From: Cryptomeria japonica
Taxonomy: Eukaryota > Streptophyta > Pinopsida > Cupressales > Cupressaceae
DNA length: 64,000 nucleotides
NCBI RefSeq assembly: GCF_030272615.1
Contig: NC_081414.1
Location: forward strand, 47,422,501 to 47,486,500
Reading direction: 5' to 3'
Positions 24,288-35,100 of this stretch are shown here, one piece after another. A program made the position numbers and the translations under genes. A model generated the notes under the pieces. That model was given only the letters and a program-made list of their open reading frames with translations, had not been told where the DNA came from and searched no databases. Numbering within the stretch: the stretch's first letter is position 1; every line of letters begins with the position of its first letter.

Positions 24288-26196
24288 TGTTGTGACCTTT
24301 TTTTCACACATCGCCCCATTGCAAATAGGGACCCCCTTTTTTCTTGCTTAGGTGTTTAGTTCATCTAGGGTTTTGTTAGTTTGGCAGTAGATTTTGATCT
24401 CCAAGGCTTTTTTGTTTGCCTTCAAAAATGTGCATATTGAGCTAGCTAGGGTAAGGTCGTCAAGTTTGCAAGGTAAGATCAAGCGCACAATATTGACAAT
24501 TTTGTCAAATGTTGTCAATATTATCAATTATTTTGATAGAGCTGTCAAAATTAGGATTGTCAAGAAGAAGTCAAGGTGAACAAACTAGGAAATTCCCTTC
24601 TAGGGTTTGATTTTTGGAAAATAATGATTTTGAGGGAAATAAAACTTTCTTGTAAAATTGAATCTCTTGTCTATTTTGATCTTGAGTGTTTTTTTGGAAT
24701 AAATTCAACCTTCATCATCTTTAGTAGTGTAAATCTTAGCAATTTTAAGGGATGATTTTGAGAGGCTAAGTTTGGATGTGAAGTTTAAAATCCTTAATTG
24801 AATGGTTACACAAGGAAGAGGGCGAATTTCAACCTACACACACATGGAAAGAGGGCGCGCACTAATCTCCCCAAACAAGGAAGTCAATTCTTTGAAGGGC
24901 CGAAAAATATCAAGTCTAGGTGATCAAACAACCCTCAAGATCAAAGAGGAGGAAAATTTAAGCTCTAAAAATATGGAAGAAGATCCAATCAAGCTTCACA
25001 ATCAAGACAAGAAGGTGTGAATCTACCCTTCAAAACATGGAAGATTTTTCAAGGAGCAAACAACACTCAACAAATTGTCAACCTCAACAAAATGGAGCCC
25101 CTACTTAGAGCACACCATTTTGCACAACTATTTAAAGTTTAATCACTCAAAAGAAGAAGAGGGGTGTGAATCAAGCTGCCTAAACAAGGAAGTAAGTTTT
25201 AAATTTCAAAAACATGAGAATCACTTTTACAAATTTCAACCTCCAAAATCAAGGAAAGGGGTGCACAACAACCTAAGAAAATGAGGAAAGCAAATTAATC
25301 TCCCAAAGAACAAGATCGCCTTATGCAATTTCAACCTTCTAAAACATGGAAGGCACATCAACCTCCAGAAACGTGGAAGACAAACTGTTGACGTGACATC
25401 ACCTGACACAGAATAAAGTTGCCCAATGGTCACTTTGCTCTCTCTTGATCAAATCATGATTGTATGCTAAGGCTGCAATAAGTTCAAACAATCAACTCCA
25501 AGGTTCCTATCCGCAATGGACGTGACTCAGTTGGCTGATGTGATATGTTGGTAATCCAAAAGGACTTACGTTTGGATCGTTCTTTCACTTTGCTGTGGCT
25601 GGAACTTTGTCATCGGATATAGCAATTTTGTGATGCTTCTGCTTAAACTAAAATGAACTAGAAATACAAGGGAAAGGGTTAGAAGGATCTAAATCTACTC
25701 CTAAGGGCAGTGATATCAATAGATAGTGCTCTGGTGGACGAACTCTAAATAAACCAAGCTCTACTTCGCTAGGATTAACTACAACTCTGCAAGAACCGAT
25801 GCAATCTTCTGAGGATGTTGAAGGATTTTCACATTGAGAAAGTGCACTTGAATACCCAACATAGCGCAATCCAAACGACTATTCACAATCGAACTTAGCA
25901 TAAATTTGGGGGTTCAGGCTAACTTTGCACTGCATCTTATAATCAACAAGATGCAAAAAGTATGAACCATGGAAATTCAATAAAACACCATTGCATTCTT
26001 CATTGAAATCAAAACACTTTATCTAACAACTGAGAAAATAAAATTCTACTCTACGTGAGGAAGGTGAAACCATGCAAGTTTTGAAAAATTAACTTAAGTG
26101 GATACCATCAGAGAGCAATGTTTCACTGTTATTATCTCAAAAACTTATTGCAACAATTTCATATAAATCTCCCTCTACTTTACAAATGAGGGGGTC

Positions 26197-26211
26197 ACCC
26201 CTTTATATAGG
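26197..26211 (-). promoter_or_regulatory. TATA-like box in unit H
   Basis: On the minus strand this reads GCCTATATAAAGGGG, followed by CCCTCATTT about 8 bases later. E has GCCTATTTAAAGGGG and F has ACCTATTTAAGGGG, also followed by CCCTCATTTT. Conservation across diverged units supports a promoter or other functional site. Confidence 0.6.
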
Positions 26212-27670
26212 CTTAATGCCTTGGCTAAATGCAAAACCCTAATTAGGTTTTTCCCTAAAAGATTCCCCACACGTGATGCAACAAGGTAGGAATCAACAAT
26301 AAATGCCCATTATGCCCATATACAATTAATTACAATCCTGCCAAAAATGGCACCCATAAAGCCTTAATTAACCATTACATTCAAAAAGTGCCCACTATGC
26401 AATGAATGCACCCTCATGCAAAAGATCGCCCATTGTGCAATAAAGATTCCTCCATGCAAAACTACCCAATTGTGCCATAAATCCACCATCACCTCCACTT
26501 GTGACGGCTGCATGCAAAAGATGCTCCATTAATTCATCATGCGTTGACTCGGCTGCCACTTGGCGAGAAACCCCTAGAGAGAGAAAACTTTACCCGAGAA
26601 GAATTTTCATGAAGTTTTGAATTTTCCTTGTTCCGAGGAAGCTTTTCCATCAATTTTGAATATCTCCTATTTTTTGGGGATTTTTCAAAAGTGGGGTTCC
26701 AGTGTCCAGGAGAAAGAAAATTCTCTCACGAATCAAAATCTATCATCATTTTTAAATTCGGATGATTTTTGATGCCCGAAAATGGATTTGTCAAAAAATT
26801 TCTCGAGTGGAATTTTCTTGTTCAGTTCTTCCTTGATTTCTTCCTTGCCTTAGAAATTTGATCTTCAATTCATCCTTGGGTGTGATTTCTTCCTTGCTTG
26901 GAATTCCATCTTGAAGGAAGGAATTTCCAACAATTAGTCAATTTTTCACCTTTCCTGGACTTCTGTCTTGAAGGAAAGGAATTTCCAACACTTAGTCAAT
27001 TTTCCACCTTTTCTAGAATTTTGTCTTGAAGGAAGGAATTTCCAACACTTTGTCAATTTTTCATCTTTCCTGGAATTTTGTCTTGAAGGAGGGAAAATCC
27101 ATCACTTAGTGGAATTTTCACCTTTTCCAAGAATTTTGTCGTGAAGGAATTTCCAACACTTAGTCAATTTTTTCTCTTTCCTGGAATTTCTTCTTCTTGG
27201 GCGCAATTCTTCCTTGAGGAAGGAATTTTTTTTTGAATTTTGAACATTTCTTCCCAAAAATTGATTTTTACGTCTTGCTTCCAACCTTGGGCACATTTTG
27301 GAACTGGAGAAGAAATTCTGGAAATTTGTTCCTTGAGGAAGGAATTTTTGTGCTCTTTGAATTCATCATGTCCACAGGAAGATTTTTGACCAATTTTTTA
27401 GGAATTATTTCCAAATTAGAGTTCCAAGGTCCAAGAGAGATAAAATTCTCACCTAGATGATTCTGAAGACTTTTTTGAAATTTGGACGAATTTTGATGCC
27501 TAAAAGAGGATTTTTCAAATTTTTCCTTGAGGGGAATTTTATTTTTCAATCTATCCTTGACCTCCACTTTCTTCTTTGCCTTGGAAAATTTTCATCTTTT
27601 GTCTTGGTGTCGAATCCTCGTCATGGAGGAAATTTCAACTTTTCAAGCTTTTCCTTGGCATCTTGATTTT

Positions 27671-28174
27671 GGCGCTCTATTTTTGACTTGAGCACTATTT
27701 TCACTTGGTCAAGGAATTCTCCATTTTTCTTATTTTCCATGCCTTCGTGATTTTGGCGCTCTATTCGTGGCTTGGGCGTTGTTTTCACTTGGTCAAGGAA
27801 TTTGGCATTTTTGAAACTTTCCATGACTTAGTCATTTTGGCGCTCTATTCCTGACATGGGCGCTATTTTCCATTGGTCAAGGAATTTGGCATTTTTGAAA
27901 CTTTCCATGATTTAGTCATTTTGGCGCTCTATTCCTAACTTGGGCGCTATTTTCACTTGATCAAGGAATTTGGCATTTTTGAAACTTTCCATGACTTAGG
28001 CATTTTGGCACTCTATTCCTGACTTGGGCGCTATTTTCACTTGGTCAAGGAATTTGGCATTTTTTAAACTTTCCATGACTTAGGCATTTTGGCGCTCTAT
28101 CCCTGACTTGGGTGATATTTTCCCTTGGTCAAGGAATTTGGCATTTTTGGAACTTTCCATGACTTAGTCAATTT
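27671..28174 (-). repeat. 84-bp tandem repeat, six copies, in unit H
   Basis: The phrase ggcgctctattcctgac recurs at 27671, 27755, 27839, 27923, 28007 (as ggcact) and 28091, exactly 84 bases apart. Each unit also has cacttggtcaaggaa and actttccatgactta. Since 84 is a multiple of three, the minus strand encodes a repeated short peptide (MESFKNAKFLDQVK) per unit, usually closed by a stop. Confidence 0.92.
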
Positions 28175-28430
28175 GGGAATTGAAGTGATTTCCATGGGCC
28201 ATACGTAGAAGATTTTCCATGCTTTCCCTTTCTGGAATGGATGTCCATACTTAGCCATTTTTTGATCCATCTAGCCTTCTTTTTGACCTTCCAAATTTAG
28301 GAGTGTTCAGGAATGCTCAATCTTCAAAATCTGCCTACGAGGAACCTACCACAAATAGACTTTCCAAAAATAGAAAGTGTTTCAAAATGTTAGAGTTAGG
28401 GCATGACAGGACATAGAGATACTTACTAAA

Positions 28431-28466
28431 AATAGAAATTACTAAAAATAGTAAGTTTGATTTTTG
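28431..28466. repeat. Copy of the ACTTACTA...TAGTAAGT palindrome in unit H
   Basis: ACTTACTAAAAATAG followed by ACTAAAAATAGTAAGT, the complement of the motif otherwise found in the chromovirus LTRs near their starts. Its presence in an unrelated repeat family is unexpected. Confidence 0.75.
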
Positions 28467-29257
28467 GCAAAATTATGCCAATCCGGGAGGCAATGAAATC
28501 CCTCAAAAATAGGAACTTTCCTCAAAATTTGCTCAAATTTCACAGGTAGGTTCCTTAAAGGGCTTTGATTCCAATGCAACACTCAATTTTTCCAAAACCC
28601 ACAAGGAAAGGCCTCAAATTTAGTCTGAAGGTCAAAAACCCTAAAACAAACAAAACAAGCTCCGGACTTAGCCAAATTTGCTCAAACGAGCTGCAAACTT
28701 GATCAAATTAACCCCCAAACATTCGCAAACTAGGAGGACTGATGAGACTGCCACAAAAAGACCCAACAAACAAAAGCCAAAAGACCGAGAGGGACTAAAA
28801 AGTAGGGGGTCCCCATTTGCAATGGGGTGATGTGTGAAAACGTCACAACACAAACAAGTTAACACCCCCCCCCCCTCAATTAAGAAATCACCTTATGCAA
28901 AATCAAATTTAGAAGAAAGGGTGTGCATTAGCCTCCACAAATGTGGAAGGCAAAACCAATTATAACCCTTTGATCAAGAATCAAATCACAAAATGGAAGA
29001 GGCCAACTTTGCAAAGGTAAAAGTTACAAGTTCAAAAGGAAATAAGAGGGTAAAATCGCAAGAATAAAAGATGCAAGTCGACCTCCACAAATGTGTGAGG
29101 GGAAACAAGTTGATCCTCTTAAAATCAAGAAGCATGGAAGGCAGGCAAGAGTGGAAATAAAAATTGCCCGACAAAAAAATGCCTAGTATAGGTATAAGCC
29201 TCAAAAATTTGGAAGAAGGGTGCACTTCAACCTCCACAAACATGGAAGGTCTTGAAA

Positions 29258-29290
29258 ATTAACCCGCCTAAACAAGGAAGGCGGGTTAAT
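29258..29290. repeat. Perfect 12-bp hairpin in unit I
   Basis: ATTAACCCGCCT, a 9-base loop, then AGGCGGGTTAAT. It is the strongest member of a set of gene-free inverted phrases around 25336-25380 and 28930-29290. Confidence 0.75.
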
Positions 29291-29780
29291 CATAACATTT
29301 CTAAGTGCTGCTTCGACCATCAAAACTCTGTCATTTTCCACAAATACTTATATGAGGGATAATGTTCCTTTTTATTCCCACCATGTGCTCCAGATTCTCT
29401 ATGTTGAGCAACATCCTAAACATCACCACTGAATGCTTGTTTGGTTTCCTAAAAGCATATTTCAGGATTCTGTAGAAAATGTTGTTTGGATAGCTGCTTC
29501 AACTGCTCCTTTAGAAGAGTCATTTAGTGACACGTCAAATTATATTTATTGATATGTTATTATTTTTTAATATTGCTGTTATCACTTTCTTCATTCCTTT
29601 TGTTCCTGTTATTAATCCGCTTTATATATTACAATAAATATCCATTTTTTTATGTTATTATTTATTGAATTATATTTATTATACATAACTGTTATATCAT
29701 CCTGGAGATAATGACACACAACAATTAGATCAAACATGGAAATATATAGTGTACTGTCAGATGGAACATGGGCACTAGGC
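29291..29780. other. No gene recognised; AT-rich spacer
   Basis: AT-rich sequence with runs such as ttatttattgaattatatttatt. No ORF or exon signal was seen. It separates unit I from the hAT element. Confidence 0.4.
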
Positions 29781-30110
29781 ATTAGAACCTAAGTTACCGG
29801 GTTCGGCTATATAGGGCACCGTATTGCCTAAATACGGTTCGGGTTTAGGGTTCGAGTACAGATCGAGTTTCGGTTCGTAGGCCTCTGCTGACATTTTGAA
29901 CAGCTCCTCCACCTGCATTCGTCTGATGTAGCTCTTGGTCAAAGTGTACACCGCAAATTTGACCTGACTGTTTGATCCACAAGCAGCCAAGGATATGATT
30001 TTGGTTTATTAATTTTAAGGTCTTATAATATAATATAGTATAGTATAGTATAGTATTATATAATAAATAAAATACAACATAATATATATATGGTTTTTGT
30101 ACTAACGAAC

Positions 30111-30160
30111 TGTTGTGCGTTGCACACGCCCCCTGTCGCCGACAGGGTCCCCCTTTCCAG
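30111..30160 (+). other. Head hairpins of unit F
   Basis: Two stems follow each other: TGTGC-gtt-GCACA and CCCTGTC-gcc-GACAGGG, then TCCCCC. The second stem has another sequence in G, H and I (CCCCATT/AATGGGG type) but the same position and the same trailing CCCCC. Confidence 0.75.
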
Positions 30161-30487
30161 TTTTGAGTTTTTTGATCGTCATCCCGAGAATCGAAGCAGA
30201 GTTTCTCGTGTCTCCTCGAGCGAGTTCGTGATCAGTTCGTAAGCTGATCGACGTTGGAATAATGAACCAATGAGTCCTCTTGACTGATCTGGCTTTCGGG
30301 CGTAAATGCCGAAAGTTTGTTCCAAAATTTCAAAGCTTAACGTAATGCAAACATTTTTCGGACTCCAGGTCCGAACTTGGCGAAAGTCAAGTTGAGGTAA
30401 AAAGGGAAACGTTATGTGCTCCCCCTTTTGGATTTAAGCGTCCGAAGGTGAAAATTCAAAATTTTGAAAGCATAAGGTGGCAATCGC

Positions 30488-31295
30488 ATTTCGGACCCTA
30501 GGTCCGAAATTTCCAAAAGGTTAAAGTTTTAAAACATAACACTGCCCAGCCATTTCGGACCCTAGGTCCGAACTTCAGTGAAAGTTAAGTTTTAAAGCAT
30601 ATAGGCGAATAGCCATTTCGGACCTTAGGTCCGAATTTCAACCAAGGCGAAATAAAGTTAAAACACAACGCATACTTCGGACCCCCGCGTCCGAATAACA
30701 CAAAGTGTTAAGCTTTTAAAACACAACAAAGCGCATACTTCGGACCCCCGCGTCCGAATAACACAAAGTGTTAAGCTTTTAAAACATAACAAAGTACATA
30801 CTTCGGACCCCCGCGTCCGAATAACAACCAAGGCGAAATGAAACATAACATAGCGAAATACACACTTCGGACCCCCGCGTCCGAATAACAACCAAGGCGA
30901 AATGAAACATAACATAGCGAAATACACACTTCGGACCCCCGCGTCCGAATTTAACAAAGGCAAAGTGTTAGGTTTTAAAAGCAACAACAAAACGCATACT
31001 TCGGACCCCCGCGTCCGAATTTAACAAAGGCAAAGTGTTAGGTTTTAAAAGCAACAACAATACACATTTCGGACCCCCGCGTCCGAATGTCAACAAAGGG
31101 CGAAGTCAAGTTAAAAACACAGTGCAACGCCCATTTCGGACCCCCGCGTCCGAATGTCAACAAAGGGCGAAGTCGAGTTCTAACGCAGTGCAAAACGCAT
31201 ACTTCGGACCCCCGCGTCCGAATTTAACAAAGGCGAAAGTTAGGTTTTAAAAACGCAGTGCGAAACGCCCATTTCGGACCCCCGCGTCCGAATTT
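30488..31295 (+). repeat. Hairpin minisatellite of unit F (13 copies, about 65 bp)
   Basis: TTCGGAC, six spacer bases (cccccg/c type), GTCCGAA recurs with tcgg at 30491, 30555, 30618, 30677, 30740, 30803, 30867, 30931, 31001, 31069, 31136, 31204 and 31274. Spacing is 59-70 bases. The first three copies have the loop cta or tta, with stem TTTCGGACC/GGTCCGAAA. The minus-strand frame at 30658-30990 is a by-product of the repeat. Confidence 0.95.
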
Positions 31296-31752
31296 CAACA
31301 AAGGTGAAAGTTTAAAAGCAAAACAGTGCGATCATCTCTCCAGACCAAAAAGCTCCGAGCAAAGCTTTAACGCAGAAAGCTAAGTCCAAAAAGCAAGCAA
31401 AACTTTAACGTAGAAGGCACAGTGTGTAACGCGGAGGCCAGGGCGAGCAAACCCGCGAAGGTTAGATTCGAAAACCTCCAATTTGTCAAAATTCAAAGGA
31501 TACAATTCAAAATTCGAAAGGAACTCTCGAATCCGAAAACAAGGAGGTAAGACACTGCATCATCCTCCCATCAACCATTTAAAATTCAGGTTGCTAGGCA
31601 CAGAACCATGTGAAATTGATAAATCCTCTTTCATCCTCCAAACCGCGAAAATTTGAACAGGAAGGATAACCGTTGGGATTCAAATTTTGCAGGGTCATCC
31701 GCTCGCCCCGCGCGACAAGGTCGGGCAATCACCCATCATTCGCTCCAATCAG

Positions 31753-32128
31753 GTAAGTACGCTTTATCGCGTACGGTCATTTAAAATGTGTGAATCAAAT
31801 AGGCAAAATACGCAAAATTTGAAATGCTTAGAGTCTGCATCTCCGTCATTCGAACATCCAAAATTTAGGATTCATTCCCGAGGTTTGGCCGGAAACTGCA
31901 TCTCTTTTCAAAATTCTCATGTTTTGCCGTTGTTAAAATTAATCCCAAAAAATTCGAGAGTAAGAATGCTTAGTCATAAATCTTCAGGAATATGATGCTG
32001 TTGAAATTAATCGGATTGTTAGCCCAGAATGATATTAAACTAATCTCGGTCTGTTGAAACACTTCTGTTATTATCTAACCCGCATCGTCATTCTCGTATC
32101 ACCTTGTAATCCGTGTCTGGCTGTGCAG
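31753..32128 (+). other. Probable 5'-UTR intron of the unit F ORF
   Basis: Donor AG/GTAAGTAC at 31751-31758 and acceptor CTGTGCAG/GATAAATG ending at 32128, six bases before the start codon. The donor is conserved in E at 17773. G has a similar acceptor (TTGTGTAG/G) eight bases before its ATG. cDNA would be needed to confirm. Confidence 0.6.
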
Positions 32129-32133
32129 GATAA

Positions 32134-35100
32134 ATGCCTAAATCAGCGACAGAATCATCAAAAACACCCGCTGCAGCAGAAACCTCACGAGCATCCAAAT
32201 CAGACATCCCACGGAAAGTTGAAAGAATGAAGTATCAGTATCAGAGGGGAGGGTTAAGAGAGTCAAAGGTCCAGAGCATCTGGGACAATATTGGTGACAC
32301 CGACCTTGGCCACATTGATATTCAGGATTTCAGGGATCGGGTCTTCTCACCCAATGCATATGGTAGGCCTAGGCAAATGATGGAAAGTGGCATCGCCCAA
32401 GCAGCAGGTTTTCCTCCAGCAATCCAGAACTATGAATTAGTAGTGGAAGCTGCTCGGCATTACGAGCCAAAGTCCAGATTAGTGCTTCTGGAAGATATCA
32501 CTATTGCCGACTTCTCCCCTGAGGCTATCGGTGATGCATTTGATATCCCCTTTCCAAATAATCCCATAGCTACAACAATGGACGAGGCACAGGGGGCGTA
32601 TGATATGAACCCAGCCCGATGCAGGGCATTGATTAACGAAGAATGGTTCAAAGAGAAAAGGCCTTCAAGCACCAGGATTGTGAAAAAGACCCCCAGAAGT
32701 GACTTTCATAATGAACATGGCGATATGGTCACCTTACTTAGCCGAGTCATGGGACTTCCTAAGTCCAACTACTTTGAAGAATGGATGTTCTATTTTACAG
32801 AACAGGTCTTTGCCGGAAAGTCTAAGTTTGACTGGGCCCAGATCATAAGTGATAACATCCACGCTCAGCTGATTGAGCTTGAGACAAAGAAGTATTTCAC
32901 CATGACCTCCTATTTGGTCTATATGTTCGCAAAGAACCAGCCACTGCCAGGATTAATAATGAAAGGTGAGATCGGGAATGGGCCTGGTCAGGTAAAAGTT
33001 TATGATTGCTACCCGCAACTGCACTACCAGGATATAGCTCAAAGGGAAAAGAGCAGCCCGGCTTACGCGGTTGGACAGTACGAACGTGTCAACGACGCCT
33101 TCACAATGCGCCTAGTCAGGCTAATGCAGGGAGGGTTACACATAAGGCTCTCAGAGCAAGCTACCATTTTAGTGCAAAGGTATGGGGCCTGGTTTATTCA
33201 GTTCCCAAGATTCTCCTACATCCGAATTGCTGGCTTTGAAGGTGCCCCCCTTCGACTTCCGCGGTACCCAACCGATAAAGTAGTCCTCATGGAGGTGGCA
33301 AGACAATCACGCCCTGCTGGCATATTATTACGAGAGAGCAAGCAGGCTGGATTCGCATTTCCAATGATCATAGGCAACCATGATGTCCAATTGAGAACTC
33401 CCACCCTAGCAGAAGAGTCCCTTGCAGAGCTAGCCTCCTATGGCCTACAGGAACATTTTCCAAGAAAATGTTTTGATCATGACAATTTGGCAAAGAGAGC
33501 TTACGGTAGGCGCTACAGAGCAAAGGAGTCAATTGAAGATTACTGGAAAAATTGCTCCGATGACTACGAAGTCAGGCGACGGGAATATTCTAGATTGAGT
33601 GTGCAGCAAATGCGACTCTTTGAGTACCGTCGGGTCCCGGATCAGCTCACAGACTCGGGGAACTGTCTCCAAGTCCGGGAATTCGAAGCAGTAAGGCATC
33701 TCTTGCCAGGCGTTGATTGGTCTCAAGACCCAATCACAGATTTCGAAGCAGTCATGGCAGCCCCGGCAAGATACACAGATCAATGGTTACAACACCAGAT
33801 CGAGAGGCTAGTCCATGAAGGGGTCCAGTTTACTTACCATCTGATGGGCAGTTTCGACTCTCAGTCTTCCGAAGATGAAAGGACATCAACTGAAAAACCA
33901 GAGAAAAGGAAGAAAACTAAGGCTTGCAGAGGGACTCGGACGTCCAAGAGAACAAGGAGGGAGAAGATTCCCATAAGAAGGCCAGAGACCACTTCATCCT
34001 CAAGGGATCCCAGTTTGTCCGACGACGCCATAGATTTGGATTGCATACCTGCTCCGCCTTCCCAGAGCGACATAGAGGCATTCCAAGCCAATGATCCTCC
34101 TGCTCCAGATATGCCGGACACCGAGCAAAAGGGCCCCAATCCGACTAAGCCGGGTGACCAAATAGAGGAAGGAGAAATCCCATCCACCCAGGGGATCGAA
34201 GTGCATGAACCTACCCAGCAGAGCCGCCACGAATTGCTACTCCTCCATGCAGCCAAGGACGACTCAACTGTCGAAGGGGAACAAAGAACAGACGAGATCC
34301 ATGAGCTCGAGGGAACCAAGGAGCCACCATCACAGGAAGATGTCAGACAATTATTCAGTGAGATAGGGGAGAACTCAGATGCAAACAAGGAGCTTCCTCC
34401 TTCTTCCACCACTCCGATGGCGGGACAGCTGTTAATTTGTGATCAGCCAGTTGAAAGCATGGGAGAACAAGGTGCTAACTTAACCCTATCCTCAACCCAG
34501 ACAGTGCCTCAAGAGTGGCTGATCGCCAGAGCTCAGCGCAGGGCCGCCACCAAGGCGCCCATCGACCTTGAAGACATCTTCTCACGAATGGATCAAACAA
34601 AAGCAAAAGGGAAGAAGAAACCGAGAACATACTCTAAGATAACCAAGGATGGGCAAAGGAACCGCACTCTTCATATTGCTACCCCGCCCGTAAACAAGCC
34701 AGTAGATCAAATAACCCTGGCAGATTATAGCATTACGACTGTCCCCATCGGACGAGCTACAAAAGAGCAAGAAAAGGAGGAATTTAAGGACTCAGTGCAG
34801 AACATACTCAGACAGCTCGAGGAAGTCACGGCTGAAAAGGATATGTATCGGGCCCGTGCTGAACAAGCCGAGGGATACATCGATAAGCTCCTACGGCCAC
34901 TACACAACCCCTCTGAATCCCATATTCCCCCAATGGCGTTGGCGCAAAGGACCACAACTGAATTTGAAGGAATCCAGGATACCGCAAAGGCCGTTAAGGA
35001 ATGGGTGCAAGACATCAAGAAAAAGGGAGAACAGATCCTCAAAGAAGTAAAGGAAATGGCTCTCCATCGAGAGCTCACTCTCGTCAAGCTGTTGGAAATA

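Larger units (their letters stand above)
25386..28850 (-). mobile_element. Unit H: 3.5-kb solo-LTR-like insertion, TSD CAAAC
   Basis: It is flanked by CAAAC at 25381-25385 and 28851-28855. On the minus strand it starts TGTTGTGACG, then the stem CCCCATT-gc-AAATGGGG and ACCCCC, and ends CACGTCAACA. This is the same architecture as F and G. A TATA-like GCCTATATAAAGGGG is at 26197-26211. No long ORF remains. An 84-bp tandem array lies at 27671-28174. Its 3' part is alignable by eye to the matching parts of G and J. Confidence 0.9.
24288..29290 (+). mobile_element. Unit I: head of an E/F/G-type unit, carrying unit H
   Basis: The head TGTTGTGACC, the CACACATCG phrase, the CCCCATT...ATAGGG stem and ACCCCC match the inverted ends of H and G. 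Unit H is inserted at 25386-28850. On both sides of H are phrases such as cctccacaaatgtggaagg, each a small inverted repeat, and at 29258-29290 a perfect 12-bp stem. No ORF was found. The right end is not clear; a possible remnant gacacgtcaa at about 29532 has no matching TSD. Confidence 0.65.

Noticed and set aside
29520-29545. Right end of unit I at gacacgtcaa
   Set aside because: The 10-base match to the E/F end is suggestive, but the final CA is absent and the flank does not match GTTAG at 24283-24287, so I did not set the boundary there.
29775-29990. 71-codon minus-strand ORF as a host exon
   Set aside because: It includes the hAT terminal repeat and shows no similarity to isoamylase or any family I recognise.
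30658-30990. 110-codon minus-strand ORF
   Set aside because: It is produced by the tandem repeat and the encoded peptide merely repeats the unit.
30488-31295. CRISPR-like regular repeat array
   Set aside because: Spacers are themselves repeated and similar, the genome is plant, there are no cas genes, and the array lies in a transposable unit. It is a hairpin minisatellite.
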